This document shows, in pieces, positions 1 to 11,600 of a stretch of DNA of 64,000 nucleotides; within the stretch, counting starts at the first letter, position 1; each line of letters starts with the position of its first letter. Location: assembly GCA_014549065.1 (NCBI GenBank), contig JACDOX010000171.1, forward strand, positions 1,060,363 to 1,124,362. The letters are read 5' to 3'. Position numbers and translations under genes: made by a program. Below the pieces are notes generated by a model. It was not told the origin of the DNA, did no database searches, and saw only the letters and a program-made list of their open reading frames with translations. This stretch comes from Cardinalis cardinalis. Lineage: Eukaryota > Chordata > Aves > Passeriformes > Cardinalidae.

Positions 1-271
1 CCACCTGCCCGGGCTGCCCTCCGACTCCTCCGCCTCCTCGTCCTCCTCCTCCAGCTCCTCGTCCAGCTCCTCCTGCTCCTCCTCTGGCGTGCGGCGGAAG
101 GGCAGCCGCGACTGCTCGGTGTGCTTCGAGAGCGAGGTGATCGCGGCGCTGGTGCCCTGCGGCCACAACCTCTTCTGCATGGAGTGCGCCAACCGCATCT
201 GCGAGAAGACGGAGCCGCAGTGCCCCGTGTGCCACAGCGCCGTCACCCAGGCCATCCGCATCTTCTCCTGA
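1..271 (+). CDS. MEX3B: MEX3B, 3' end of coding sequence (RING-finger RNA-binding E3 ligase), 5'-truncated by the window edge
   Basis: Seen: reading in the frame that starts at base 2 gives 89 residues and a TGA stop at 269-271. After a short leader come a Ser-rich tract (26-85) and a RING finger whose eight zinc ligands are Cys at 113, 122, 158, 176, 185, 221 and 230 and His at 164 (codon starts), a C3HC4 pattern. The CGHNLFCMEC core and TQAIRIFS end are typical of vertebrate MEX3 proteins. Known: MEX3 proteins bind mRNA 3'UTRs through two N-terminal KH domains and carry a C-terminal RING with E3 ubiquitin ligase activity; they shuttle between nucleus and cytoplasm and act in post-transcriptional control. 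MEX3B is about 570 residues in human, so roughly the last sixth is present; the KH domains lie upstream. MEX3B is preferred over MEX3A, C and D by the residues between the last Cys pairs and the VTQAIRIFS end. Paralog assignment is from memory; family assignment is very secure. Confidence 0.9.
   Translation, partial: HLPGLPSDSSASSSSSSSSSSSSSCSSSGVRRKGSRDCSVCFESEVIAALVPCGHNLFCMECANRICEKTEPQCPVCHSAVTQAIRIFS
26..85 (+). repeat. Poly-serine coding tract of MEX3B
   Basis: Twenty consecutive codons encode 18 Ser, one Ala and one Cys, using mainly TCC with some TCG and AGC. The tract is a low-complexity linker immediately before the RING finger. Such TCC/AGC runs are prone to length variation and to assembly error. 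Serine-rich linkers before the RING occur in the MEX3 family and are likely disordered and phosphorylatable; the latter is inference. Confidence 0.85.
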
Positions 272-861
272 GCGCCGCGGGCCGGGGGCACGAACCGGGG
301 GGGCCGGCGGGGCCGGGGCCGCCGCACGCCGAGGGGTGCGGGCAGCGGCCGAGGGAGGGCTGGGGGGTGGTGTGACACCGGGTGCATGCTATAAATAATA
401 ACGGGCGACTCCATTCTAGTGCTAGGCTAGTTTTTACACTGTACTTTAATACGAAGCTTCCAAAACTCCCCTTTTTTTATAAACAAACGAACAGAAAAAA
501 AAGAAAAAAAAACAGAAAAAAAAATTGAAAGTAGAAGATGCTTATGATGATGACAATGGTGTGTGGACTGTTAGTAAAACGTGCTGGTAGTTCTAGGATG
601 CTTATTACAAAATAATTAAATCTATGGGTGGATACTTTTCTGAATGTTCTTGAAAGGGCAAGAAGTTCCTGTGAAAAACCATGATACTGCAGCTTTATCA
701 GACTTTTAAAAAGAAAAAAGAAAAAAAAAACCAACAAAACTGTAACATATCTCTTATATATATTAAAAACGTTTAAAGGTTTTAAAGATAAATTGCATTA
801 ATACAGATTGAAGTATTTTATTCTTTTTTGACTTGAAAAATTATATTTCATATTGCAAAGA

Positions 862-869
862 TGTTTACA
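862..869 (+). promoter_or_regulatory. Possible miR-30 8-mer site in MEX3B 3'UTR
   Basis: TGTTTACA is a full 8-mer match to the miR-30 seed. A second 7-mer match (TGTTTAC) is at 1269-1275. The match is exact; function is inference, since such motifs also arise by chance in A/T-rich sequence. Confidence 0.35.
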
Positions 870-1470
870 AGTATTTTAATTTAAGTTCAGTGAACTTTTT
901 GTAGCTGGGTTAAATCTTTTTTATTTTAGTATGGCCTTATGGCAAAGAACACTGTATTATTTTAATATCACACAATTGTGAACGGAATTACAAACCATAA
1001 AATGTGTAATGCTTTGAACAGTATTCTGTTGGGATGGAGATTTTATAGGTTCAGAAAAAAATCTTTTAAATCTGCTTCACCCAGCATATTTTCTATTCAG
1101 TGATATAAAGCATATTTTATTCTATATTATTACAAAAATGGAAATGTATAAACATATGTCAAAAGGAACTGTTGAAGCTTTCTAACATTTGTATAAATAG
1201 AATTCAGTGGAAATTACAAAAATTCTGTTGCACCACTATAGTTTTAGTATTTCTATTTTAATACATTTGTTTACCACTTGTTTATGTATATGTAGGTGAC
1301 GTTACTTGAGCTTAAATGTACTTTACTGAGCAAAGTTTAAAAACAAAGTATATTTTATTTTATGATAAAGGGCCTTTAACCTCATGGTCAAATACTAATA
1401 TTATATTTGCTGAGACAAGATTTGAAATTGTATCAAGAGTTTTATTTTTCTGACATTTAAAGTTCTACAT

Positions 1471-1476
1471 AATAAA
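1471..1476 (+). terminator. Proximal poly(A) signal of MEX3B
   Basis: Canonical AATAAA in the 3'UTR. It lacks an obvious strong GU-rich element immediately after it, so it may be weaker than the downstream cluster. Confidence 0.55.
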
Positions 1477-1492
1477 AGTAAAACTTAAGTAA

Positions 1493-1500
1493 TGGTGCTA
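1493..1500 (+). promoter_or_regulatory. Possible miR-29 8-mer site between alternative poly(A) signals
   Basis: TGGTGCTA is a full 8-mer match to the miR-29 seed. It lies between the first AATAAA (1471) and the downstream pair (1530-1540), so only transcripts using the downstream signals would retain it. The motif is seen directly; use in vivo is inferred. Confidence 0.35.
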
Positions 1501-1529
1501 CTTCATGTTTTTTTAAGTATTTCTATATA

Positions 1530-1572
1530 AATAAAATAAAATATTACAGAAAAAAGGTACTCTGTGTGGTGA
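1530..1572 (+). terminator. Main poly(A) site of MEX3B: two overlapping AATAAA hexamers plus GU-rich element
   Basis: AATAAA occurs at 1530-1535 and again at 1535-1540, sharing one base. About 20 bases downstream, 1559-1572 is GU-rich (TCTGTGTGGTG). This spacing fits a vertebrate cleavage site near 1550-1556. The 3'UTR end is placed here on that basis. Confidence 0.75.
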
Positions 1573-4500
1573 TTTGATTTCANATGCTGAGAGGTTTTTC
1601 TGGAATTTTTGTTTCCTGCTTGTATCAGTGAAACATGTTGGGAGTTTAAACTGTGTCATGCTAATGTTGCTGGAACTCGTGCAGGCTTCCAGAATAATCC
1701 TGCCAGCTATCATACCTTATAACATGTTTTTAATGAAAAAAATAGGAGNTTTTTTTAATATGTGTTATATTGCTGGGGTTTTCCACAGCGCAAAGTACTA
1801 TTTTTTGAATAATCTCTAGTCATGAAAAGCACTTGGGTTTGTNTGAGTTGTTACTTTTGGCAGACAAAGCATAGGAAGTAGGCGACTGAAGAGCAGCTGA
1901 AGGAGGGAGCAGGGGAGGCTCCTTTGTTGCNCTGTGCTGATGGAGGCTCTGGTCCCTGCCGTGCCCAGGGACCTCAGGACTGCATCCCAAACTTGGCTCT
2001 TCTGGAGCACAGCAAGGGCTGCAGTCGCCTCCCTGAGTCCTTGACAGTGGTGTTTGGCAGTTGTGGCTGGGCTAATTGGTGTTGACAAGCTGATTTGAAC
2101 AACACATTTATTGCCCTCTAAGGTTGGTTTGGNGTTGCTGGTGCCTGCAGTGGCACGGACACGCCAAGCAAGCCCTGCAGNACTTGTGCTGCTCGGTGCA
2201 GTCCATGGGAACGAAGTGGCTGTTGGCTGATGTGTGTTAGAGCAGATTGCAGAAGGTGCCGCACATCCCTAAATGTTTCTCTTAAAGCTTCCATTGCCCT
2301 TTTCAGTGGGTGGGTGAAAACAACCAAGGAAANGCAGAGTGTGTAGCATATTTCATTTGCCTTACTCTGTGCTTAGCAGTGTATGGGCAGAGCTGCTCTG
2401 CTCCNATCTCCTTTATGGACTCCAGAGCTGCTGGTTGGGTGGGAAGGGGGAGGAGGGAGGATGCGGCAGGGGATGATGGGATCTCTTTGTTTGATTTGAT
2501 TTGATTTTTGCTTCTTTCATTGAACTGTGGTTGTGGTATCATCCAATTTGTAGAGCTAAAATCCCTCACTGAGTGTTGCACCTATCTCAGGAATCTTGAA
2601 GGTTTGGATGGGGGGCAAAAACTCCCCACCCCAAGGCTGTAGAAGAGAATCCAGAGGGTGGCAGAGAAAATGTTTAAATACATAAGCGGTACAGACACTG
2701 AAAAAAACCTTGGCAAAATCAGTTACTTTAGAGATCAGGAAGTTTAAGTCCATGTGTATATTTTCTTGATGATGGGTGTTTTGGAAATGCTCTCAAGATG
2801 CGTCAATCAATTTCTCATGTCTGNGTAAACATCCTGTGCAGTTTTCAGGGAGAAGTTGTGAAAATGACTATAAATAAAAAAGTGAATTTGATCACTTCGT
2901 TTGGTTTTCAAGCTTAGTGAAACCAAAAAGTAAATTAGATGAACAAAATGTGAAAACTAGTCTCCTTTTTTTCCCCTGTGATGTACAATCGTGCTGTGTC
3001 CCTGGTGTTGGCAGTGGTGTTGAGGATGGCTGTGAGCAGCCTCTGGAGGACAGCCCCTGGCCAGCAGCTCAGGAATGCCCTGGCCTGGGCTGCCCAGTAA
3101 ATCCAACTGGCCTCATTGTCCATGGTCATCTTGCAGGACTTGCTGTTTCTTTACCAGGCTGTGGTGGGAACAAAGGCAATCCCCTCTTACTCCATGGCTC
3201 TGGCAGCCTTTTCAGCCTCTGCACACTGTTTCAGTCCCTTTACATGCTCTGTNTGTGTGCTGTCTTGAGATGGAAAGATGAGCTGTAGTGCCTTAAAAAC
3301 TGGTTGTGCTCACTGCTCTTTGGGAATTATTTTGCCTGCAGAGGGACCAGTCTGGATTACTCTTGCTTTGTCATCCAGTGAGGGCCCTATGCCCAGCCTT
3401 CCAAACATGATGCCCCGNGGTGGTGGCAGAGCCAGGGGGCTCAGCAGCATTCACCCACCCGAGGCACCTCCACTGCCTGGACCCTCCACTGTGAGCAGGG
3501 CTGGTGCATCCCCCTCTCTCTGTTGTAGGGTGTTTCAGGGTGTGCTGGTGCATGTGGTGTCCATCCTGCCAGGTCTCATTGCTTGCTGGGTTGCTCTGGT
3601 GTTCCCTGAGCCCAGATCTGCTGCCAGAGTGGGGTGTAAATCCCCCATCCTTAGCCAGCAGAGACGAGCTCACAGGAGCAGGGCCGGTGTGGGGAGGAAC
3701 GTGCAGGCTGCCCATGTGCTCTGCCNTGGATTTATGCCTTAGGTCAGTCCCTCAGAGTGCAGAGGCCATAAATCAGTGCAGAATTTGTCCCAGGGTCGGG
3801 AGCCATATGGTGTGCTGGAGCAGGAGAGGAAGAGGGATGCCCACACCGAAGGAGAATAAAGGCCTGTGTTCAGGGCCAGAATATTTCAAAGCCTGAGAAA
3901 GGGGCAAAGTTCAGTTTCTAATTGAGTGCTTTGAAATATATAGATGTATATGGGCAATGTTTATCTTCCAGAACAAAGCTCCCTCTGTTTGTCCAGTGGT
4001 TGTGTGTCGGTGCTGGGAGCTGTTGTGGGGGTGTCCAGCTCAGAGCTTCTCGGTGCTCTGGGCTCTGGGGATGTGGGTGCCCCTGGCACGTGCCAGCAGC
4101 CTGGCCCNGCTGGCCCAGCCCCTGCTTGGAGGCACTGGTGAGGACCTGCACGCTTGTGGGAGTTTCTGGCTTTCCCAACACATTTGTATGGTTCCCAGTG
4201 CATGTACACATCATTATCTCAAACCAGAGTACATTTACATATGTAACAATTATTATAGACAAAGTCCTAAGTTTAATTATTCCTCTCTCCNTATCTTGTA
4301 CTTCACAGAATTTGCATAACAATCAGACATCAAAGCTAGAACCCTTTACTGGAAGAGAGGTCTTTCTGCTATATTATTTTAATAAAATAAATTCTAATGA
4401 TCAATTAAACCTAAATTTACTCTTTAGATTTTTTTTCCTGCGAATCCATTGAAATGAGAGTTAAAAGCAAACTTTAAATTTAGCAATAAGAATCTAACAC

Positions 4501-6527
4501 AGTAAGGTATTTAAATTGCTTTTTGTTTAGNATTTCTCACTCCTCTCTGCCAACCCCATCACCCATCTTTTTTCCTCCATTCTCCTTGCCTTGCCATTTT
4601 GGAAGTTGAAATGGTGCTTTGCTGTCACTGAAGTGAATGTGGATTCTGCTGCTGGAAGAGCAAGCAGGTGAGCATTGTATTTAATTGATCAGAAATAGCA
4701 AAAAGGAGTTATTCACCCTGCCTCTGCTTATTTGTGTTTCCTGTAACTCAAGTTGTCTCTCGAGTAGAGATGATTTAATTAGAGAACAAAGACTATTTTA
4801 AATCTAAGCTAGGCAAGGGAGGCTTCAGTCTGTATATTTGCATTTCTGGTTTACCTGTTTATGACAGTCTACCTGCAAGCGCCGAAGGGCCTGAGTTTGC
4901 AGGTGAAGATGTGCTCTGCCCAAAAGTGAGTGAGGTGGAAGGCACTCCTAACTCCTGTGCTCTCCTGCTTCATACTCAGGAAACATAGAGGGTTATATAT
5001 AAACGTGATCAGATATCCAATATGTACTTGTGTACACAACTGACTGCATAGAATCATCCAGAGAAATCATCAATTAGAAAGTATTTCCCTTTTTAGTGCA
5101 TTGGTGTTAACAGAAACTCGCTGTAATTATGGAAAAACTCGTATTGCAGTTTTATTACTTAATAGTAAGGTTTTTAATGAAACTTTCTCAGTTGGATATA
5201 TGAAATAATAATATCTCATCTAAGTTTTAACTTTGATTAAAAAGCAAAAAGCTTATTTGGTATTAGTGAGATACGTTCTATCACGATGTGCCTCTTCTGT
5301 GATGGAGCTGTATCAAAACTATCCTGGCACTTGGTGTATGGATTATTCTTTAATGTTATCTGTGCAGATACAGCACATGCAGCTCTGCCTGTGCCCTAGG
5401 TATATACAAGCATACATGTACAGTACNGGGAGCACCACAGAGCCCTGATCTTTTGAGATTTGTGCAGTCTTGGGAAATAGCATCTATCATGAGAAACTGA
5501 ATTTGTGGCCTTAAGGACTATCAGGTGGGGATGTGGCTACAGAAGCCATGAGTATCTGCCCTGGGTTGCATTTTTCTGAGTTTAGGGCTCTGTGAAATAG
5601 TAGGATTTAGTTCCCCTCATAAAGTAAACTGGCAAATAAGGCTTGTTTGCATATATACACTTATCCAGGGCACACAGATAGTATTTCTCCCTAATGTGGG
5701 TTTTGTGATTCTTTTTGTTAGGGAATTTTTTTGNCCTGTCTTTTGCAGCAACTTACAGCTCTCCACTGTTAAGATGAGTATTGTTTAAGAAAATCAGTCA
5801 ATTATAAATAAAAGTTAAATATTTTTGTGTCAAGTGCATCTTATACCTCTGCCATGACAAATGCGATTGATTCATTGTCTTGAGAAATTTATAACCTTTG
5901 AGAAGATTGCACCAAGAGAAGTGCTTTGTTAGTTTTCAATAGAGAATGGAAAGAGATTTTTGATGTTCCTCATTACTGGTTTTCCACTTGTGATGGAGAT
6001 AAAATACAGTAAAGTGCTTTTTCCTCTTATGTATGAGAGCTCTTCTGCCTTTCATACCTGGTAGAATTGTTTGGTCCACTTTGTATTAGTATGAATGGCA
6101 ATTGCCTTGTAAATGTGGTGGCCATTAATGGGTGAATAGTCTGTCATCTCTTATTTTGTCCTTTGTCTTTATGTTTAATTCACTTTTACCCTCTACAAAA
6201 GGGCTTTAATTTAGATCTCAAACAACAGTAGCAGTGCTCCAGTTCATTATAGATCTAGTGGCAGTTTTATTTCATTTTGATGTTCTTTATATTTTGATGG
6301 GTGTACTAAACAGTAGAAGCCATTTTAATCAAAAGAAAATTTCAATGAGAGCATGACCTGTAAACAGTGGTTTTGTAAGAGTCACAAAAGTTTCTGTTAC
6401 ACATTTGGAAATTATTTCCATGATTTAACTGCAAAGGGCAAGTAAATCACCTCCCTCTAAGAGTTAGAAAAAGGAGTGTTTTTCAGGATCTTTAGTTCTT
6501 TAACTGACTCATTGTATCATCTCAGCT
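1573..6527. other. Intergenic, downstream of MEX3B
   Basis: No exon, RNA gene or clear transposon recognised. The only regular element is a short TTTGA-type pentanucleotide run near 2488-2507. The 2900-4150 stretch is richer in G/C and hosts several overlapping short ORFs of 100-176 codons, each interrupted by N and without any known domain; they look like chance frames. A further AATAAA at 2873 could in principle extend the MEX3B 3'UTR but has no supporting context. Confidence 0.6.
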
Positions 6528-6680
6528 AATTAATTTCACCTTTTCTGTGCTTCAGGATTTCCATCTGTGAATGAACTAATGACACCTACTTACAGGCAGT
6601 ATTGTGAAGATTAATGAATTGACATTACTGAAGTATCCTNAGGTGGAAGTCCTGATGTAAGTACAAAGAACTATTACTGA
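6528..6680 (+). repeat. Ancient MIR-like SINE remnant
   Basis: The order of diagnostic words follows the MIR/CORE-SINE consensus: a diverged TAATTTCACC...CTGTGCTTCAG, then CCATCTGTGAATG, a CACCTACTTACAGG block, TTGTGAAGATTAATGAATTG, and a tail ending GTACAAAGAACTATTACTG that matches the GTGCAAAGTATTATTATT-type 3' end of sauropsid copies. Divergence is high, as expected for an insertion shared by amniotes. The match is from memory of the consensus, so the exact subfamily is not claimed. Such old copies sometimes serve as enhancers. Confidence 0.7.
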
Positions 6681-8149
6681 TGCTTCCTAATTAATCAGTC
6701 CACAATCCAGCATGTGGAATCACATTGATCTACAGCAAACAAACACTGGATTATATTTGCAATACGTGGGTGGGGTTTTTTCTCAGATTTCTGGTTTTAA
6801 ATGTAATTTGAACCCCCTTTTTGAGTGTAAGAATCTCCCACCTTCCCGTGGCGCTTAGAGGTGAGATGAGCTTGTTTGAGAAGAAATAGGTGATCCTAGT
6901 GATACATGTATCACCCTGGCAGGCTTTACTGCGGATACAGAAAAGCAACTTCAGCCCGGGATTTTCTTGCCTCCTCTGGTGTAACATTAGTAACACTTGA
7001 AACGTGCTGCCCTTTAAAATGGGGATGAAGATGTTAGTGTTACCAGGAACATCCAGAGTCCCAGCAGGGGCTGGATGTTCCTGCGGGTGAAGGTGGGTGG
7101 GAGGAGTGATGTTGCGCACCAGGAAATGTCAGAAGGGAATTGATGTTGTGAAATTGTTCGCAATTTATGCGGATAACAAGGTCCATTCTTACTCCTCATG
7201 GCTGGGCTGCTGTTTCCATACAGAAATGGCTATATCTGTGCAAGTCTTACACTACATGTTTAAAAATGGAAAAATAATTTTTAAAAAAAGCTGGAAACAG
7301 TTGAATTTGTCTGAGCCTTGCTCTAATTAAGTAGCATGAAACATGTACCTAAATTCTCACAATTTTGAGGACATAGTTGACAAAAGAGTTGAATGCAGTT
7401 GCTGCCTGTTTCAATTTCCAGAGACTAGTCACATTCCTAAATGTCTTGATACACTTCTTGTTGGAAATTGAAGTCACAAGATATTTTTTTTTNAGTTATT
7501 TGTAACTGTTACACAAGTGCAGACAGGGAAGTTTAAAGTTTCACAAACATTTGTATTTCTTTCTACTTATGTCACTTCTTTAAAAAGAAGAGTCTATCAC
7601 GTGCAATTATGAAACTGCTTCACGTTTGACACAGTTGAAGATGTTTTCAGGCCACAAAAATGAAATTTTCTATGACTAATTTAAATTAAAACCCCACTCT
7701 GGCAGAACATGTCCTCAATCTTTGGAGTCACATGGTTCTTGGAAAGCTCTTCCTTGGCTGTGCAGGAGGTCAGACTTTTAAGGAGAGAGTCTGTGCACAA
7801 ATGTTCAGTGCTGCTAATGAGAGGAATTTCACACTTCTCCCCTCTGCCTCAAGCTCTGTGTTCATCCTGCTGCCTCTGAAGCCTTTGGAATTAGATGTTA
7901 TAATGAGTGCTGGGCCATCACTGAGCTGGTGCAGCCACATGCCGGAGCTCTAGCTGGGGACATGGCTTCCAGAAGACAGGGTCACCCACTCTGCAAAAAC
8001 AAGTAGTACTTAAAAGTGGGGTCTCCTGTTTGTTTCTGAGAGCATCTCAGCTCTGTGGCTGCCCTTCCTCTCCCCAGTGGTGATTTTCAAGCCAAACAGC
8101 CCTTTCATCATTGCTCTGGCTTAGCAGCAAAGTTGTCTGTTGATAATAG
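6681..8149. other. Intergenic, no recognised feature
   Basis: Unique A/T-rich sequence. A 122-codon minus-strand ORF at 6751-7119 has no recognisable domain and no plausible splice or promoter context. Nothing else can be supported. Confidence 0.55.
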
Positions 8150-8600
8150 CAGGCTTCACTTCTTCCCCAGCTAACTGGTAGTCAGGCAGCCAAAGAATGG
8201 CCTATCCAAAATTAGGATATGCTCAATGCACCATCCGCTGCTGTTGTTCCCATCAGCCTAATTACATGACTTTTGGGTCAGACAATGTCTCATTGTGTGG
8301 CCCTTGGCAGCTAGGGGATGCCTAATGCTGCATGAATGTCTAATGTGGAGTTTGATGGCTCTGACCGAGGCTGCAGCTCCTCGCTGGAATTGAAAACATC
8401 CGTGGAGTTTCCATAGAAAACCAGGTCAATGGTGCTGCCATATAGCATTAGCCCCAGGGAAAGCCATTGGTTGCTTGTTGCCTGTACAAATCTGTGCAGG
8501 GTGGGCAGTTCACGGTGCATTTCTCTTTCAGGTAAATGACAATTAAGGAGTCAGATTGATTTAGTCTTTAGCGACCTAATTCAGAATCCTAATTTATGGC
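8150..8600. promoter_or_regulatory. Candidate conserved non-coding enhancer with many homeodomain cores
   Basis: A unique, repeat-free stretch with a high density of TAAT/ATTA cores: a full TAATTA at 8259-8264, and cores at 8323, 8341, 8447, 8541, 8577 and 8590. It also holds several CpGs in an otherwise CpG-poor setting. Developmental genes such as MEX3B often sit beside deserts with conserved enhancers. Conservation itself cannot be seen in one sequence, so this is a candidate only. Confidence 0.35.
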
Positions 8601-11600
8601 AAGCACCATCCCACATCCATTTATCTCTATCTTTTCTTCTATTTTATGCATTTAAGAACACTTGTGAAGTATCTTATGAGCACTGCAAGCACAATGAAGA
8701 AGGCTNTGTACCCATAGGTTAAAAAAAATCATTTTATGTTTTCTTTGACTGCAAAAATTTTAGGTAGAACTACCCTATCTTTATGCTTCCTGCAAAAGCC
8801 TGCCTTTTTTACAGGCAAAAGCAAGGTATGAATGTAAAACACAATTCATTGTAGATGAAGGCTGTAATATGCTTGTTCATTTCGAAGGAGAATGTATAAC
8901 TAATTACATTTTAATTGAATCTCTAACGTCAACAGCTGTTTTTAAAGGATCTTTTAAAGCTACATTTATTTTTAGTATTTAGTATAAGATTGTCTTTCTT
9001 TGCACACATCTCTCTTCATGCATTATTGCCCTTTAGAAAGTTTCCCTTCTTTTAAAGTATCAGTAACACTAGCATACATTAAAGACTAAGCTGGTAAAAC
9101 TNGGTTTTAAGATGCTTGGTGTGACTTTTCTATGTGGAGAGGAAAAAAAAATATGACACCACCAAAAAGCACTTTGTTCTCTTTTTCTCCCAGAAGTAAG
9201 AGGTTCCAGTTGCAGCCCAAAGTGCCAAGGCCAGTTCTCAGCTGCTGNTGGTTTACTGGTGGCTGGCTGTTATCATTTCCTCCACAAGGCAGCTGCTCAT
9301 TACAATAAATAGCAGAACCATCCTTTCAGACNAGGGAGCTGCATTGGTTTAGTCCTTCTCTGATAAAGCAACAGCAGCATCTGTGAGTATCCTTTAACTT
9401 AGAGGGATCAAAAAACAACTAACTGCAGTTCATGTGAAAAAACTTTGTTAAACTTAGAGTTTCATGTATCAGGGCTTGGTTCTCTTGATTTCCTGGGNCA
9501 TGAGTTAAAGTTAAACCCATTCCCCAACACCTTCTCTCTGCCCTCACCAGAGGGGTTGGTTCATGTCCCAGTGGGTTTGCAGGAAATCTGTGTCTTGCAG
9601 GCCATAAACAGCTCTTTCCCTACACATGCTGGGATTCCTGCAGCTATGGAATTTACTCCTCTGCTTCTCCATCACCTCTCCCCTTGATNACTGTTGTTGG
9701 ATGTTTTATGTTTTTGTATGGTTCAGAGTCTTAAGCACTCCAGAAATGGAGGGAATTATCTGAGAGATGTTTGCTGTATTGCTGTGCAGGAATATGTAGC
9801 TAATATCAGTTTACTGTTTTCTGTATAATTCTACAGATTCTGCTCTATTTTTCTGTAAACATCAAAGCCTAGTAATCATCAGAGCCCTGTGTTGGTTTTG
9901 GAAGGTAATTTCATTAGAGATTGAAATGGCAGTGTAGTTGCTAAAATTTCATAAGCAATAAATAAAAATTCATTATCTCTTGCAGAAACTAGGCAGTAGG
10001 CTCAGAAAGACTTGACATCTGAGGCTAGGATAGTAATGGATGTAGTGGCAGTAAAATAATTGCAAATCAGGAAAACNGGTGAATCTTCTAGTTAACACCT
10101 GCAAATGCATGGTGATTATGTTTTCACCAGTAAATGGAGATTTGTGAAACCTGTGATTTGCAAGAGCAGAGTTGACCCCTTGTATTTTAGTGTTAAATCT
10201 CTCTTGTCTCCTTATAAGTGCACTGCTTCTAATTTTGATTATGTTAGGCAAGTGTAAATCACAGTTAACACTGGTGACATTACTGTAATTGCAAATATCT
10301 GGAGTCAGTGTATTTGAGAGAAAATTAGACCAGTTTGGTCAGACTCTTTGGAGGGGGAATCTCTGAAAGCAGAATAAATTCATTAAAATCATAGAAGCTA
10401 TCCCTAGCCTGATGCTGCTGTAAATGAGAGCTGAATCTGACCAGCTTAGCACTGCAGCCTAAATAGGATTTTTAATGAAGCATGCACCAGCTCTTACATA
10501 AAAAAGAGCTTCTTTTGTTTCAATAGTGTNAAGAAGACTGAAATACCAAGATGTGTAGTGTTCCTTGAGCACTCCAATGTCCACTTCAGCCATNCCTGGA
10601 ACAGCTCAAACCATTTTAATGCACTGATGGGGCAACTGAGACTAAAAATGATCCTTGGGGAGTTTGATTTAGCTCTTAGACAANCCTGGCTTGATGTATT
10701 AGGTTCCTGTGAAGATAAGTTAACTGCCATTAAAACATGTTTAAAATTCTGGATTGGAGAGCTCAATAGAAATGTGAAGCATCTTGCTATGTTAGATGCT
10801 GTGGAATTAGCACCATGGTTTATCCTAGCATTCAGCAATAATTTTTCTGTGCTGGGGCAGAAAAACANATCCAGTAAGAAATGTGCCACAGCTGGGCTGA
10901 TGGAGGCTGCAGTGAAACAGCATTTTGATTTGTTGTGTTCTCAGAACTTTGCTTAATGTGTTACTATTTCTTCTTGTTAGAGCTGATTGAATCACATAAA
11001 ACTGAATTCCCTGAGCTGAATAGCTACATGGTTTTGTGTTAGGAGACATACCCATCACTCCAGGATTGCTTTCCTGGTGTCAACAGCCTGTGCTGAATAC
11101 CAACAGCACCAGGGATGTTCTGTATGGCTGGGAAAATGCACAACACTTTGTGCTAAATAAACATGTCTTGTATGCTGAGNTGTTGAAAAGTTGGGTAACT
11201 TGACTGCTGTCATTTTCAGTAATATTTGCCAGTGGACTCTATATACTGACTTTTAGACCCACTGTCATGTTGGATTACCATTTCTATCAGATAATGCAGT
11301 TTTTATCTCCGTGTGTGTGTTTTCACAGGTAACACTCATTCAGCTCCTGTGTGGTGCTTTATCCAACCTCTCTCTTGCCTTTCCCCTCTCAGCTCAGGGC
11401 TGTGTGCAGATGAGCTGCAGCAGATGGGCTGTGCAGAGGGACACTGAGGGTTTGCCCTGCTGCACTGAGACTCTTGGAGTATCAAAAGTCACCCCAAGCT
11501 ACCTGAGCCAAGGCATGCTTTCTCTCTGATCTCAGTGGATCCAGGGGTTTCCTGCCATGTACATTTACTGCCTGGACAGCTAGGAATTGTTTGGCTGCCT

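Larger units (their letters stand above)
272..1555 (+). other. MEX3B: MEX3B 3' untranslated region
   Basis: The segment follows the stop codon and runs to a cluster of AATAAA signals, a length (about 1.3 kb) in keeping with the MEX3B 3'UTR of other vertebrates. The first 100 bases are very GC-rich, then composition switches abruptly to A/T-rich with A-runs near 495-530 and 715-735 and many short AU elements. No N occurs here. Known: the MEX3B 3'UTR contains a long conserved element that controls its own mRNA level (described in Xenopus). Whether that element is present needs alignment, but the 380-470 block reads as unique, non-repetitive sequence. Short ORFs in this stretch are not genes. 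Confidence 0.85.

Noticed and set aside
121..375. 84-codon ORF overlapping the MEX3B RING exon in another frame
   Set aside because: Shadow of the GC-rich MEX3B coding sequence; it runs into the 3'UTR and has no known domain.
3278..4452. Overlapping ORFs of 120-176 codons
   Set aside because: They contain N, overlap one another on both strands, and have no recognisable domain or splice context.
10494..10956. 131- and 132-codon ORFs on opposite strands
   Set aside because: Each is interrupted by several N, and no family similarity could be recognised.
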